From NCBI GenBank assembly GCA_023229795.1, contig JALNYP010000023.1, positions 1 to 56,612 of the forward strand: a DNA stretch of 56,612 bases. Reading direction: 5' to 3'. Below, in pieces: positions 1 through 11,813 of this stretch. Each line of letters starts with the position of its first letter. Positions within the stretch are counted from its first letter, which is position 1. A program made the position numbers and the translations under genes. A model generated the notes under the pieces. It worked only from the letters and a program-made list of their open reading frames with translations, searched no databases and had not been told where the DNA came from. Source of the stretch: Syntrophobacterales bacterium. GTDB taxonomy: Bacteria > Desulfobacterota > Desulfobaccia > Desulfobaccales > 0-14-0-80-60-11.

Positions 1-150
1 CTTCACCTAAGATAACACTTTCCGAGTTAAAACGTGATTGAAAAATTACCCTTTATTAAATTATTTCAGCCAGATATCATTTCTGGATGAGAACTAACTC
101 GGTATGAGATATCAAGAGACTTTTCGCCTCTTCGCCTTTTTCCCCTGTTT

Positions 151-1653
151 TTAAGGCCGGCCGCAGACCGGCGGCTGGAGGGTTTCGTTGTGGGACGGCG
201 AGCAGATGTCGTTTTCGAAGCAGGTCTTGGAGAAATCGGATTCCAGCGCTACGGGGTATTCGCCGGAGAAGCAGGACAGGCAGAAGTTGCTGTGGTCCAT
301 GAGAGTAGCTCCGACCATGCCCTCCAGGCTCAGGTAACCCAGGTAGTCCAGACCCAGGAAATCCCCGATCTGGTCGATTTCTTTCTGGGAAGCTATGAGT
401 TCGCCCTTGCTGGAAAAATCGATGCCGTAGTAGCAGGGATAGCGGTGGGGCGGGCAGCTCACCAACATGCTGATTTCCTTGGCGCCGGCCTCCCGCAGGG
501 ATTTGACCCGGGAGCGGGTGGTAGTGCCGCGGATGATGGAGTCTTCAATGACTATTACCCTTTGGCCCTTGAGAATGTCCCGCACCGGGTTGAGTTTGAT
601 GCGTACCGAGAAATCCCGCATGGTCTGGGAGGGCTGGATAAAGGTGCGGCCCACATAGTGATTGCGGATCACCCCCATTTCGAAGGGGAGACCGGTGGCC
701 GCGGTGTAGCCCAACGCGGCGTAGGTGCCGGAGTCGGGAAAAGGCATCACCAGGTCGGCCTTCAGGGGGTGTTCCCGGGCCAGGGCCGCGCCCAGGCGCT
801 TGCGCACCAGATAAACGCTCTGGCCGTAAACCAGGCTGTCCGGCCGGGCAAAATAGATATATTCGAAGATGCAATGGCGGGGCGGCACCGGCGGCAAGGG
901 CTTGTGAGAATGCAGGCCATGCGCGTCCATGACCACGATTTCGCCGGGTTCGACCTCGCGCCAGTAGTCGGCCTGGACCAGGTCCAGGGCGCAGCTCTCG
1001 GAGGCCACCACCCAGGAGCCGTTGAGGCGGCCCAGGCACAGGGGCCGGAAGCCGTAGGGGTCCCGGGCGGCGATGAGTTGGTCGGCCGTGGAAATCACCA
1101 GAGAATAGGAGCCCTGCACCTGGCCCAAGGCCGCGGTGAGGGATTCCACCAGATCGCCCTTGTGGCGGGCCATGAGGTGGACGATGACCTCGGTGTCCAT
1201 GGTGGACTGGAAGATGGAGCCGGCCTCTTCCAGGCGGCAGCGCACCTCGCGGTAGTTGGTCAAGGTGCCGTTGTGGCCGATGGCGATCATCTGGCCGCCG
1301 TGCTGGACCACGAAGGGCTGAGCGTTAATCAGCAGGGTGGAGCCGGTGGTGGAATAGCGCACATGGCCGATGGCCAGATGCCCCGGCATTTGATCCAGGA
1401 TGGCCGGATTGAAGACCTCGGGCACCAGGCCCAGGCCGCGGTGCATGGTGACGCGGGAGCCGTCGCCAACGACGATGCCGCAGGATTCCTGGCCGCGGTG
1501 CTGGAGGGCATAGAGGCCGAAGTAGGTGAGGCGGGCAGCCTCGGGGTGGCCGTAAATGCCGAAGACGCCGCAGTGTTCGCGGGGATGGTCGGAGTCGTCC
1601 TGACAAACGGCCGGGCTTTCGGTTTCAGGTTTACGATTTTCGGTGGAATTCAT
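151..1653 (-). CDS. purF: Amidophosphoribosyltransferase
   Basis: First committed enzyme of purine synthesis: it transfers ammonia from glutamine to PRPP, giving 5-phosphoribosylamine in the cytoplasm. The 500-residue protein has a short N-terminal extension before EHCGVFGIYG; Cys28 is the expected N-terminal nucleophile after propeptide removal. The class II glutaminase domain (HRGQES, GHVRYSTTG) is followed by a phosphoribosyltransferase domain with the PRPP loop VIVIEDSIIRGTT. Cysteines in RHCIFEYIYF, CPPHRYPCYYG and NFCLSCFSGEYP fit the 4Fe-4S type known from Bacillus. The extension is encoded by heptamer-like repeat DNA. It lies downstream of carB on the same strand, but a repeat and a carB fragment separate them. 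Confidence 0.97.
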   Translation of the reverse strand: MNSTENRKPETESPAVCQDDSDHPREHCGVFGIYGHPEAARLTYFGLYALQHRGQESCGIVVGDGSRVTMHRGLGLVPEVFNPAILDQMPGHLAIGHVRYSTTGSTLLINAQPFVVQHGGQMIAIGHNGTLTNYREVRCRLEEAGSIFQSTMDTEVIVHLMARHKGDLVESLTAALGQVQGSYSLVISTADQLIAARDPYGFRPLCLGRLNGSWVVASESCALDLVQADYWREVEPGEIVVMDAHGLHSHKPLPPVPPRHCIFEYIYFARPDSLVYGQSVYLVRKRLGAALAREHPLKADLVMPFPDSGTYAALGYTAATGLPFEMGVIRNHYVGRTFIQPSQTMRDFSVRIKLNPVRDILKGQRVIVIEDSIIRGTTTRSRVKSLREAGAKEISMLVSCPPHRYPCYYGIDFSSKGELIASQKEIDQIGDFLGLDYLGYLSLEGMVGATLMDHSNFCLSCFSGEYPVALESDFSKTCFENDICSPSHNETLQPPVCGRP

Positions 1654-1778
1654 AGATAATCGGGTCAGTCAAGGCGATGGCTTTATCTGGTCCTTGTGTG
1701 TCCTAGATTAAGCTATTTCGGCTTAAATGTCTAATATAACCTAAATGAAAAAAAAGTGGCATGGGATAGCTGGTGGAA

Positions 1779-1795
1779 GGTGGGCCGTGCCCACC
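1779..1795. repeat. Short palindrome, GGTGGGC family
   Basis: Perfect inverted repeat GGTGGGCCGTGCCCACC followed by CTACA. Related copies lie at 2262-2278, 6824-6840, 10406-10422 and 19759-19775. This copy directly follows the stop codon of the carB fragment, just as the 2262 copy follows carB itself. Confidence 0.75.
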
Positions 1796-1800
1796 CTACA

Positions 1801-1919
1801 TATCTCTATTTGCCGCTGGCTTTCCGTAAAGCCTTATCCACCATCCCATGATACTCCTGGAGGCTTTTGACTTCCAGTTTGCCGCGTTTGCGGGCTCGGA
1901 TGGAGGCCAGGGTGGTCGA
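1801..1919 (-). pseudogene. Duplicated 3' end of carB (remnant)
   Basis: Read on the minus strand this encodes TLASIRARKRGKLEVK, then SLQEYHGMVDKALRKASGK and a stop. It is almost identical to the C-terminus of the intact carB at 2289-2400. The two DNA copies match at about 85% by hand alignment and most differences are synonymous, so both diverged under selection for a working CarB end. The fragment has no start. It begins within a few bases of the DUF2442 stop codon and is followed by the same kind of palindrome that follows carB. It looks like a displaced or imported carB end rather than a fresh copy. Confidence 0.85.
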
Positions 1920-1922
1920 GGT

Positions 1923-2231
1923 CTATAAAGATTGTCCCGCTCGTCCCTCTAACCACTTTTTAAATGAAGTCTGGCTTTCTCCAGAAGGTTTCCCGATTAG
2001 TAACCCTTCGATGCTGATGTCTTCATCCAGGTCTTTCCAGTGAATGCCATGTCCTTTGCCGATCAGTCGCCAGTTGGCGCGCTCTTGAGGACTTGCATGG
2101 AACAGTCTGGGAAACCAGGCCAATGGCACGGAAAGAGTGCGACCATCACTGAATTCCACCGTCAGGGCCTCCTCAGTTATGGTGACATTCTCCACATTCG
2201 GCAAATTCAAATCAACCGCTAAAGTAGGCAT
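1923..2231 (-). CDS. DUF2442 family protein
   Basis: A 102-residue protein matching the DUF2442 pattern: a short beta-rich N-terminus (VTITEEALTVEFSDGRTLSV), then PLAWFPRLFHASPQERANW, then IHWKDLDEDISIEGLL. The family is often found beside DUF4160 genes in toxin-antitoxin-like pairs, and its biochemical role is not established. No DUF4160 partner is present here. The gene sits between carB and a second copy of the carB 3' end, so it probably arrived in a recombination event at that gene end. Confidence 0.85.
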   Translation of the reverse strand: MPTLAVDLNLPNVENVTITEEALTVEFSDGRTLSVPLAWFPRLFHASPQERANWRLIGKGHGIHWKDLDEDISIEGLLIGKPSGESQTSFKKWLEGRAGQSL

Positions 2232-2261
2232 TTCAAGTTAGGTTAGAAAAAGCATATTATC

Positions 2262-2278
2262 GGTGCGCAGGGCGCACC
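2262..2278. repeat. Short palindrome, GGTGCGC variant
   Basis: Inverted repeat GGTGCGCAGGGCGCACC followed by CCACG, placed directly after the carB stop codon on the minus strand. It may act as a transcription-stop hairpin for carB, but there is no clear U-run. Confidence 0.6.
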
Positions 2279-2288
2279 CCACGTATCT

Positions 2289-5558
<3,270 letters not shown>

Positions 5559-5743
5559 TTTGGGTTGCTACCTTGAGCGCAGGGCAGAGGGATGAACTTT
5601 GCCCGCGCCCATGTTCCTTTCCGTTACCCTTAACCGTCAAAACGCCTGGGCAGGCGTGGTTATACGGGTTTTTTATTGAGATGGCCGGCTGGGACCGGCA
5701 TGAAGGCCCGGCAGGTTTAACGTCCTTATAAGGATATCACGTA

Positions 5744-5749
5744 ATTATA
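5744..5749 (-). promoter_or_regulatory. Candidate carB promoter -10 box
   Basis: On the minus strand a perfect TATAAT lies about 185 bases before the carB start, in the 380-base spacer between FecR and carB. The -35 region is poor. The spacer also holds a GC-rich leader with imperfect inverted repeats near 5650-5720. I see no gene in the spacer. A local promoter would make sense because carB is separated from carA. Confidence 0.3.
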
Positions 5750-5939
5750 ATGCTTTTGCAGGATATAAGGCCAGTATTTTTGCAAAGGCGGCGCAGGCGC
5801 GCTGACCGGGAGACGCCCGGCCCGGTGCGGCCTGACGTTCTCCCGGCGATTTTCTGCATGAATTTCCCCCTGAAGGCTCGGATTTCCGAGCCCGCGGCAT
5901 CAGCCCCAGGGTAGCCCGGAACCAAGGTTGCCGCTAACC

Positions 5940-6773
5940 TCATGGTGTCAAAGGGGTCGGCTGGGCGCCACCCTGACGCTGACCACCCGGACCCGGACCC
6001 GGCACCTGGGGTTGCGGGATGAGCGTCGGGGGAATGGTTTGCATCTGGATGACCTGATCCGGGCTGGTCGGCAATCTAGAGGGCAATTCCCCCGCTACCT
6101 GGGGACCGGGACCGATATACAAGGCGCCTGCGATTATGCCCGTATCCATCAAGCCCTCCAGGCTGCGCAGCATTTCCGGGGTCATGGGTCGGGGGAGATA
6201 CGGCTGCTTCCCCATGGGGATCTGGGTGAATTGCATGGACCGGAGTAAGAGCAGGGCGGGAATGGCGGCATTATTGGAGCTCACCCCCAGGACGCCGTGG
6301 GCCAAATACAGCGAAGTAAAGCCGGGCATCAGGAGGGTGTACCAGTCGGTGCCGCGCACGCCGATGATGGCGGTATGCGTCTCCATGATGAAATCCGGCT
6401 CTTCGGTTTCAATGACCCGCCTGACCACAGTGTGGGCCAGGCCGCGGAACAGCCGCACCACCGCGCGCCGTTCTCCTGAGGGTTTATAGACATAATCCGC
6501 CACGGCCAGGCGGGACTCGGGCGCCAGGGTGATGACGGAGTCGTCCACCATGGTGAGTTGGGCCTTGGCCTGGTACTTGGTGCGGATCACGTCCCCGGGC
6601 TCCACGGTGTCGTAGAGCTTGACGGGGAGGCCGGGAATTTGACCACGCTTGAGCACGTTCACCTCGCCCCTGACCTCGGTGAAGCGGCCCACCACCGCGG
6701 CGTGGGCGGCCAGCGGCGCGGCCAGCGCCATCAGTACGAGAATTATCAACGAGAACCGAAATAATTTCTGCAT
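5940..6773 (-). CDS. FecR-domain exported protein
   Basis: A 277-residue exported protein. The start is placed at MQKLFRFSLI because AAAGGAG lies about nine bases upstream, and a signal peptide ending LAAHAA follows directly. The mature part holds a FecR-type beta domain (about residues 27-150): GRFTEVRGEVNVLKRG, the LTMVDDSVITLAPESRLAV segment, and HTAIIGVRGTDWY. The C-terminus is rich in proline and glycine (about residues 230-277) and probably disordered. No sigma factor or TonB receptor gene is nearby, so classical iron-citrate signalling is unlikely. Stand-alone FecR proteins of this kind are common in Desulfobacterota and their role is unclear. Confidence 0.85.
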   Translation of the reverse strand: MQKLFRFSLIILVLMALAAPLAAHAAVVGRFTEVRGEVNVLKRGQIPGLPVKLYDTVEPGDVIRTKYQAKAQLTMVDDSVITLAPESRLAVADYVYKPSGERRAVVRLFRGLAHTVVRRVIETEEPDFIMETHTAIIGVRGTDWYTLLMPGFTSLYLAHGVLGVSSNNAAIPALLLLRSMQFTQIPMGKQPYLPRPMTPEMLRSLEGLMDTGIIAGALYIGPGPQVAGELPSRLPTSPDQVIQMQTIPPTLIPQPQVPGPGPGGQRQGGAQPTPLTP

Positions 6774-6823
6774 AAGGTGCGCTCCTTTCGGCGGCACAGG
6801 CGGCCTGTGCGTGGCATAATAGT

Positions 6824-6840
6824 GGTGGGCGGCGCCCACC
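6824..6840. repeat. Short palindrome, GGTGGGC family
   Basis: Perfect inverted repeat GGTGGGCGGCGCCCACC in the spacer between the FecR gene and the AT-rich AlbA_2 gene. Confidence 0.75.
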
Positions 6841-6884
6841 CTTTAAAGCTATTGTTTAGAATGCCTAATCGTAATATATAGTAA

Positions 6885-8060
6885 TCATGATTGTTCAAAC
6901 TTATAACATCCAAAACCATGTTTAATTCTATTCGTTAATATTTCCGTTATAGCACTAGTTCTAGACAAAATATCCGTTATCGGGAATACTTCCTCAAATT
7001 CAAATGTTGTATTGCTCCAAACATAATTAATAAATTCTGAATGTCTCATATATTCGATCCACCTTAATTCATCGTAATGTAGATACATTTTATTAGAATT
7101 ATCTAATAAGAAAGTAATTGTGACAGGCCCATAAAAATGTAATTTCTTATAATAGGAAGCTACCATATTCATGATCTTATTCAATATTGGAATAAGCCCT
7201 TTTAAAAATAATATATTTAAATTAATACCAGCTACAGTCATATTTGTAATATGATCTTCAAGGTTATAACAAATAGAAAATATGCCATTGAAATAAGTCT
7301 TGATAACAAATTCTCTATCATGACTGATAAATGTAACCCCATTTAAAAAAGATACCTTATCTCGTATGAGATGATTAGGTTCTATTAAGTTAGAAGCATC
7401 TGAATAATTAAAATATTTGGAATAAGGTGATAAATAATATGGAGACACAACAAACTTCAAATAATAATTCGATTGTTTTACATGATTTAATCCAAATTCA
7501 ATATTTTTAATAAAATCTCTCAATTTATTATTTGTTAAATTGCGTACTTGATATAATATATCTACTTCATGTTCTTCCATCGGTTCTGATTTAAAATTAC
7601 CCCGCTTGTAGTATTTATTGTCTTTAAACCCGGTTACCATATGCGGGGCTACCCAACTTTTTGGATGCCAGATAAGATAAACTATTTTATTGATATCATG
7701 TTCAAGTGATATTTGACGAATTCTTAATTCTGGTAATGGTGGAGATATGATGCTACTTAGAATGTTCTCAATATCAATCAATTGACGATTGATCGGTTCA
7801 ATTCCATACTCTTTTTTCGGAACCGGAGCCGAATCTATACTTTGTCTATCTTCATCAATTCCGTATAATAAACACCCTCCTTTTGTATTAGCAAACGATG
7901 AAATATCTTTTCCCAATTCTATCTTTTGTTTCTGTGTTTCGAAAATTAGTTCTTTCTTGTAATCCAAAAAAATCGATTCTGGGGTTTTTGTGTGGACCCA
8001 CGAATTAATCTTTTTATAAAGATCTTCATCTGTCATTGTGTCAGGATGCTGTTCTAACAT
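6885..8060 (-). CDS. AlbA_2 (Schlafen-type) ATP-binding domain protein
   Basis: A 391-residue protein. The N-terminal third (about residues 10-130) matches the AlbA_2/Schlafen-like domain: IFLDYKKEL, then DISSFANTKGGCLLYGIDED. The remaining 260 residues are not recognised and carry no obvious winged-helix tail. AlbA_2 domains occur in regulators and in some anti-phage proteins; the activity here is unknown. The gene is strikingly AT-rich beside GC-rich neighbours, and its start lies three bases beyond the stop codon of the upstream sugar-dehydrogenase gene. Both features suggest recent acquisition as a single-gene insert in the carA-carB interval. Confidence 0.75.
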   Translation of the reverse strand: MLEQHPDTMTDEDLYKKINSWVHTKTPESIFLDYKKELIFETQKQKIELGKDISSFANTKGGCLLYGIDEDRQSIDSAPVPKKEYGIEPINRQLIDIENILSSIISPPLPELRIRQISLEHDINKIVYLIWHPKSWVAPHMVTGFKDNKYYKRGNFKSEPMEEHEVDILYQVRNLTNNKLRDFIKNIEFGLNHVKQSNYYLKFVVSPYYLSPYSKYFNYSDASNLIEPNHLIRDKVSFLNGVTFISHDREFVIKTYFNGIFSICYNLEDHITNMTVAGINLNILFLKGLIPILNKIMNMVASYYKKLHFYGPVTITFLLDNSNKMYLHYDELRWIEYMRHSEFINYVWSNTTFEFEEVFPITDILSRTSAITEILTNRIKHGFGCYKFEQS

Positions 8061-8063
8061 AAT

Positions 8064-9308
8064 TTAATATCCTTTTTTATTTTTGTAAACCACCCGATAC
8101 ACCACTCCCGCCTTATCATCCGAAATAAACATGTCGCCGTTGTCCTTGATCAAGATGTCCACCGGGCGGCCCAGGGCGCCTTCGGCGGTCAGCCAGCCGG
8201 TGATGAAGTCCTCCACGCCCAGGTAATTGCCCGCGGCATCCAGTTTATAGCGCACCACCTTGTAGCCCGTGGGCACGGTGCGGTTCCAGGAGCCGTGCAA
8301 GGCCACCAGGAGGTGATAGCGGAATTCCGGGGGCCAGGCGGCCGGGAAGAAGGCCAGGCCCAGGGGCGCGGAGTGGGCCGGGATATCGATAAAGGACGGG
8401 ATGGTTTCTTTGCAGAACTCCCGGTGGGTGCCGCGGGGATCGAATTGATCATCATGCACCCTCTTGCCGTAGCACCAGGGCCAGCCGTAGTCAGCCCCGG
8501 GCATGATCAGGTTGATCTCATCGGGGGGCAGGTCATCCCCCAGAAAATCCCGGCCCATCTCGGTGGCCCAGACGTGCCGGGTGAGGGGATGGGGCGCCAG
8601 GAAGACCGCGTTGCGCAGGCCCGAGGCATAGGTTTCCAGATGGCCGCCGCCGTTCACGTCCTGCGCCAGGATTTTGGCGTAGCGCCAGTCTTTCTCGACG
8701 CAGACATTGCAGTCGGAGCCTACCGAGATCAACAGCCGGTGCTCATGCGGCGGCGGCAAGAAGAGCAGGGTCCGGGTGAAATGGCGTCCGCCGGGCGGCA
8801 GGTCGGCGATTTTCCGGGGGTGCTCGGCCTTCAACTGCTCGGCATCGTAATCGTAGGCCGATACCTTATCGGTTTCAGCCACATAAAGCCGCGGGGGCTT
8901 TTCCGGCCCGAAGGCCAGGCCGTGGGGATGGTTAAGGGCGGCAAGCACCGTCACCGGAGCCTCGGCTACACCGCTCTCGTGCTTATCCGGCAGGGCCACC
9001 ACCTGTCCCTGGGAGGTGAGGCTGACCAGGAGGTTGCCCTCCGGGTCCAGGGCCAGGACCCGGGCGCCTTGGAGATGGCGGGCGAAGATATTGATGGCAA
9101 AGCCTTTCGGCAATTGTAAGGGAATGGCGGCGGGATCAATGAGGGGTCCAACGCCGGGCGACCTGGCGGTGGGGGGGATTTCCGCAATATCCCGGGGCGG
9201 TGGTTTAAAGGCGGGGCCGGAGCCGCGCAGGTTGTGCCAATAGAAGTTCCCGGCCCATAATCCGCAGGCCGCCAGGATGAAGGCGACAATGACCAGGGGT
9301 TTTTTCAT
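8064..9308 (-). CDS. PQQ-dependent sugar/sorbosone dehydrogenase-like beta-propeller protein
   Basis: A 414-residue protein with an N-terminal signal or anchor segment (residues 1-20, VIVAFILAACGLWAG) followed by a six-bladed-propeller fold of the GSDH/sorbosone dehydrogenase family. Typical segments are LPKGFAINIFARHLQGAR, NHPHGLAFGP, YASGLRNAVF, PPDEINLIMPGADYGWPWC and ALHGSWNRTVPTGYK. Family members oxidise sugars with PQQ in the periplasm, but many homologues bind no PQQ and are only annotated by fold. No PQQ synthesis genes are in the window. An AT-rich gene abuts its 3' end. Confidence 0.85.
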   Translation of the reverse strand: MKKPLVIVAFILAACGLWAGNFYWHNLRGSGPAFKPPPRDIAEIPPTARSPGVGPLIDPAAIPLQLPKGFAINIFARHLQGARVLALDPEGNLLVSLTSQGQVVALPDKHESGVAEAPVTVLAALNHPHGLAFGPEKPPRLYVAETDKVSAYDYDAEQLKAEHPRKIADLPPGGRHFTRTLLFLPPPHEHRLLISVGSDCNVCVEKDWRYAKILAQDVNGGGHLETYASGLRNAVFLAPHPLTRHVWATEMGRDFLGDDLPPDEINLIMPGADYGWPWCYGKRVHDDQFDPRGTHREFCKETIPSFIDIPAHSAPLGLAFFPAAWPPEFRYHLLVALHGSWNRTVPTGYKVVRYKLDAAGNYLGVEDFITGWLTAEGALGRPVDILIKDNGDMFISDDKAGVVYRVVYKNKKGY

Positions 9309-9405
9309 CGGCAGGCAGATCAGGATAGATTTATAAATCTTAATGCCCAGTCTTTACTATTCCCAATGTCTTCTTGGCAAAGAAAATTAAAACATTTGTC
9401 ACATC

Positions 9406-9996
9406 CTAATTCCAATTAAAATCAAAGAAAAATAAATTTGGACAACAATTAATAATATACCAAATATTATCCTTTGACATATCCCAAATTACTACCAACC
9501 AAACAACAATAAAAGATATCGGTATTGCTTTATTCAACCAATATCTTTGGGATGTCAAGCGAATAAATTTATGTTCTTCAATATCTTCCTCACGCAATAA
9601 ATTCCATTTGTGACTGGCCCCATCGAATAATATCTTCTTATCGATAATAAACCGATCCATTTTTACGGTTTGGGATAGAAAATTAAACTGCGTTTCGACT
9701 TCTCTCAACGCCATTTCATCAATAAGAAGTGATAAATAATGTCTTTTTAAAACAATTAACAAAACTATATTAACAAAAATGCCAAAAATGGAGATAACAA
9801 AAGATAATGTTTCAAATAAATCAATGTACTCAATAGATTTTAAAAAGGAATAATACCAGGCTGCAAATATAAATGACTGTATAATCCATAGAAGATTTCT
9901 CCTCTTTTCCATCATTTCATCTTGCATTTTATAATGATTCCATAGTAATTCCCATTTCTTTAATAGTAATTCTAATATAGCGTTGTTATTCCTCAT
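9406..9996 (-). CDS. AT-rich predicted membrane protein
   Basis: A 196-residue protein I cannot assign to a family. It has an N-terminal basic amphipathic helix, two adjacent hydrophobic segments (about residues 35-60 and 64-85), a soluble middle and a third hydrophobic segment near residues 153-172. This layout loosely resembles SLATT/RipA-type small membrane proteins that act as effectors in some defence operons, but no partner gene is adjacent, so that is only a suggestion. The start codon overlaps the truncated end of a hepT fragment. The low GC content marks it as foreign. Confidence 0.6.
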   Translation of the reverse strand: MRNNNAILELLLKKWELLWNHYKMQDEMMEKRRNLLWIIQSFIFAAWYYSFLKSIEYIDLFETLSFVISIFGIFVNIVLLIVLKRHYLSLLIDEMALREVETQFNFLSQTVKMDRFIIDKKILFDGASHKWNLLREEDIEEHKFIRLTSQRYWLNKAIPISFIVVWLVVIWDMSKDNIWYIINCCPNLFFFDFNWN

Positions 9997-10067
9997 TGCT
10001 CATTTCCCGAGTCCTGTACCGCCTCCAGGATGTCAGCGATTCTAAACTTCCAATCCCTGACCGGCAT
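9993..10067 (-). pseudogene. hepT toxin gene truncated after 18 codons
   Basis: An ATG overlapping the 3' end of the mntA-like gene opens MPVRDWKFRIADILEAVQ, which is a typical HepT (HEPN toxin) N-terminus. After Gln18 the similarity stops. Six unrelated codons (DSGNEQ) and a TGA follow, at the edge of the AT-rich membrane-protein gene. The catalytic HEPN RxxxxxH region is absent, so the toxin cannot be functional. The overlap with the antitoxin gene is the normal arrangement for an mntA-hepT pair. Confidence 0.8.
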
Positions 10068-10347
10068 TTTGGGCCTCATTCAGGATGCCCTCACGGAGCG
10101 GAGATTTCAAGGCCTCCGGGGTAACGAGGTCCACAGGTCGGCCCAGCAAGTCGGACAGACGCTGCTTGAGGCGTATAAAGGCCAGCAAGCCGATGGGCCT
10201 GGCAAATTCCACCAGGATATCAACGTCGCTTTCCGGCCCGGCCTGACCTCGCACTATGGAGCCAAATAACCTCAGGGATTTCACCCCTGACGCCCGTAAC
10301 TCGGCTTGATGGAGGCGCAGAATTTCCAGGGGTGCTGAGGTGCCCAC
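10042..10347 (-). CDS. MntA-like minimal nucleotidyltransferase antitoxin
   Basis: A 101-residue minimal nucleotidyltransferase. The signature LFGSIVRGQAGPESDVDILV supplies Gly29-Ser30 and the metal-binding Asp41 and Asp43. In intact MntA-HepT systems this protein neutralises the HEPN RNase by adding AMP residues to a tyrosine near its active site. Here the downstream hepT is cut off after 18 codons, leaving an orphan antitoxin. It lies just after carA on the same strand, with GC content like the chromosome. Confidence 0.9.
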   Translation of the reverse strand: MGTSAPLEILRLHQAELRASGVKSLRLFGSIVRGQAGPESDVDILVEFARPIGLLAFIRLKQRLSDLLGRPVDLVTPEALKSPLREGILNEAQNAGQGLEV

Positions 10348-10369
10348 CAGATCGGTCTCCCTTATCTCT

Positions 10370-10394
10370 GGTTCCCAAGTTGAATTTGGGAACC
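10370..10394. repeat. GTTCCCAAG palindrome
   Basis: Inverted repeat beginning GGTTCCCAAGTT and ending TTTGGGAACC. It belongs to a family with further copies at 19880, 19914, 19943, 42694, 42772, 50416 and 50451. Confidence 0.85.
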
Positions 10395-10405
10395 AGAAAA
10401 TTTAT

Positions 10406-10422
10406 GGTGCGCGGTGCGCACC
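10406..10422. repeat. Short palindrome, GGTGCGC variant
   Basis: Inverted repeat GGTGCGCGGTGCGCACC followed by CTACCC, twenty bases beyond the carA stop codon. Confidence 0.65.
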
Positions 10423-10441
10423 CTACCCGAGTGCCGTAAGA

Positions 10442-11566
10442 TCAGGATTGCTCCACCATCTCCAAGAATTCCTCAAACAGATAATCCGCGTCGTGCGGGC
10501 CGGGGGAGGCCTCGGGGTGGTACTGCACCGAAAAGGCCCGGAGCCCGGGATGGCGCAGGCCCTCCAGGGTGTTGTCGTTCAGATTGATGTGGGTCAGCTC
10601 CACCGCGGGGTCGGGGATGGATTCCAGGTCCACGGCAAAGCCGTGATTCTGAGAGGTGATCTCCACCCGGCCGGACAGGCGGTTTTTTACCGGCTGGTTG
10701 GCGCCCCGGTGGCCGAACTTGAGCTTGAAGGTGCGTCCGCCCAGGGCCAGGCCCAGGAGTTGGTGCCCCAGGCAGATGCCGAACAGGGGCTGGGACCCGA
10801 GGCACTGGCGGACGTTATCCACGGCATAGGTGACCGCGGCGGGGTCGCCGGGGCCGTTGCTGAGGATAATGCCGTCGGGCTTCAAGGCCAGGACGGCCGC
10901 GGCGGGGGTGGCGGCGGGCACCACCAGGACTTCGAGGCCGCGAGCCTTTAAGCTCCTGATGATATTAAACTTTACGCCGTAGTCATAGAGGATCACTTTC
11001 CTGCCGGACCTTTGACCCCACAGGGTGGCCAGATCCACGGACTCGCCGGCGGCTGGCAGGTCGGGCCACCAGTAGGGGAGGGCACAGGTCACGGTGGGCA
11101 CCAGGTCAAGGCCTTCCATGCTGGGGAGTTCCCGGGCCCGGCGCACCAGGGTGGCGGGGTCCAGCTCTGCCGTCGAAATGATGCCGCGCATGGCGCCGGC
11201 TTCCCGGAGGCGCTTGGTGATGGCCCGGGTATCCAGGCCCTCCACTCCCAGCTTGCCGGAGGCCTTGAGATAATCCGCCAGATTGCCCCGGGACCGCCAG
11301 TTGGAAGGGTAGGGGTGGTATTCCTTGACGATAAAGCCTTCTACCTGTACCCCCCGGGACTCCATATCCTCGGGGTTGACCCCGTAATTGCCCATGAGAG
11401 GGTAAGTCATGGTGACGATCTGTCCTTTATAGGACGGATCGGTGAGAATCTCCTGATAACCGGTCATGGCGGTGTTGAACACCACTTCGCCGCTGGACTC
11501 GCCGGGCCCGGTGAAGGACCGACCCCATAAGACCAAGCCATCTTCCAATGCCAGCAATGCTTTCAA
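10442..11566 (-). CDS. carA: Carbamoyl-phosphate synthase small subunit
   Basis: Glutaminase subunit that hydrolyses glutamine and feeds ammonia to CarB. The 374-residue length is typical. The N-terminal CarA domain (ALLALEDGLVLWGRSFTGPG, TGYQEILTDPSYKGQIV) is followed by a class I glutamine amidotransferase domain with nucleophile Cys in PLFGICLGHQLLGLA and the His/Glu pair in VQYHPEASPGPHD. carB is on the same strand but about 4.9 kb downstream. A divergent methyltransferase gene starts 247 bases upstream. A possible extended -10 element (TGGTATATT) for carA lies near 11593-11605. Confidence 0.98.
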   Translation of the reverse strand: MKALLALEDGLVLWGRSFTGPGESSGEVVFNTAMTGYQEILTDPSYKGQIVTMTYPLMGNYGVNPEDMESRGVQVEGFIVKEYHPYPSNWRSRGNLADYLKASGKLGVEGLDTRAITKRLREAGAMRGIISTAELDPATLVRRARELPSMEGLDLVPTVTCALPYWWPDLPAAGESVDLATLWGQRSGRKVILYDYGVKFNIIRSLKARGLEVLVVPAATPAAAVLALKPDGIILSNGPGDPAAVTYAVDNVRQCLGSQPLFGICLGHQLLGLALGGRTFKLKFGHRGANQPVKNRLSGRVEITSQNHGFAVDLESIPDPAVELTHINLNDNTLEGLRHPGLRAFSVQYHPEASPGPHDADYLFEEFLEMVEQS

Positions 11567-11813
11567 AGACTACCTCGAAATTCCAGGATTTCTCATAAAT
11601 ATACCATATCTAGCCCCAAACCAGGTCATTTTTTTACAGCTTGAGCCCGGTTCGAGGTCGCCGACGGCAGTGCTGACGCTCTCCCCTGGGTGGAAAGGGG
11701 GAATTTTCAGATCCTCTGAAGCAGGCCGGGCTTGTGCCTTTGAGCCAATTTTGTGCTATCATGTTTACGAAGACTGACTAACACGGCTGCGACCGTAGCA
11801 ATCCGGTGGGAAA

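Noticed and set aside
190..1659. Long plus-strand frame of 489 codons opposite purF
   Set aside because: It is an antisense shadow caused by high GC and codon bias; the minus-strand PurF has every family motif.
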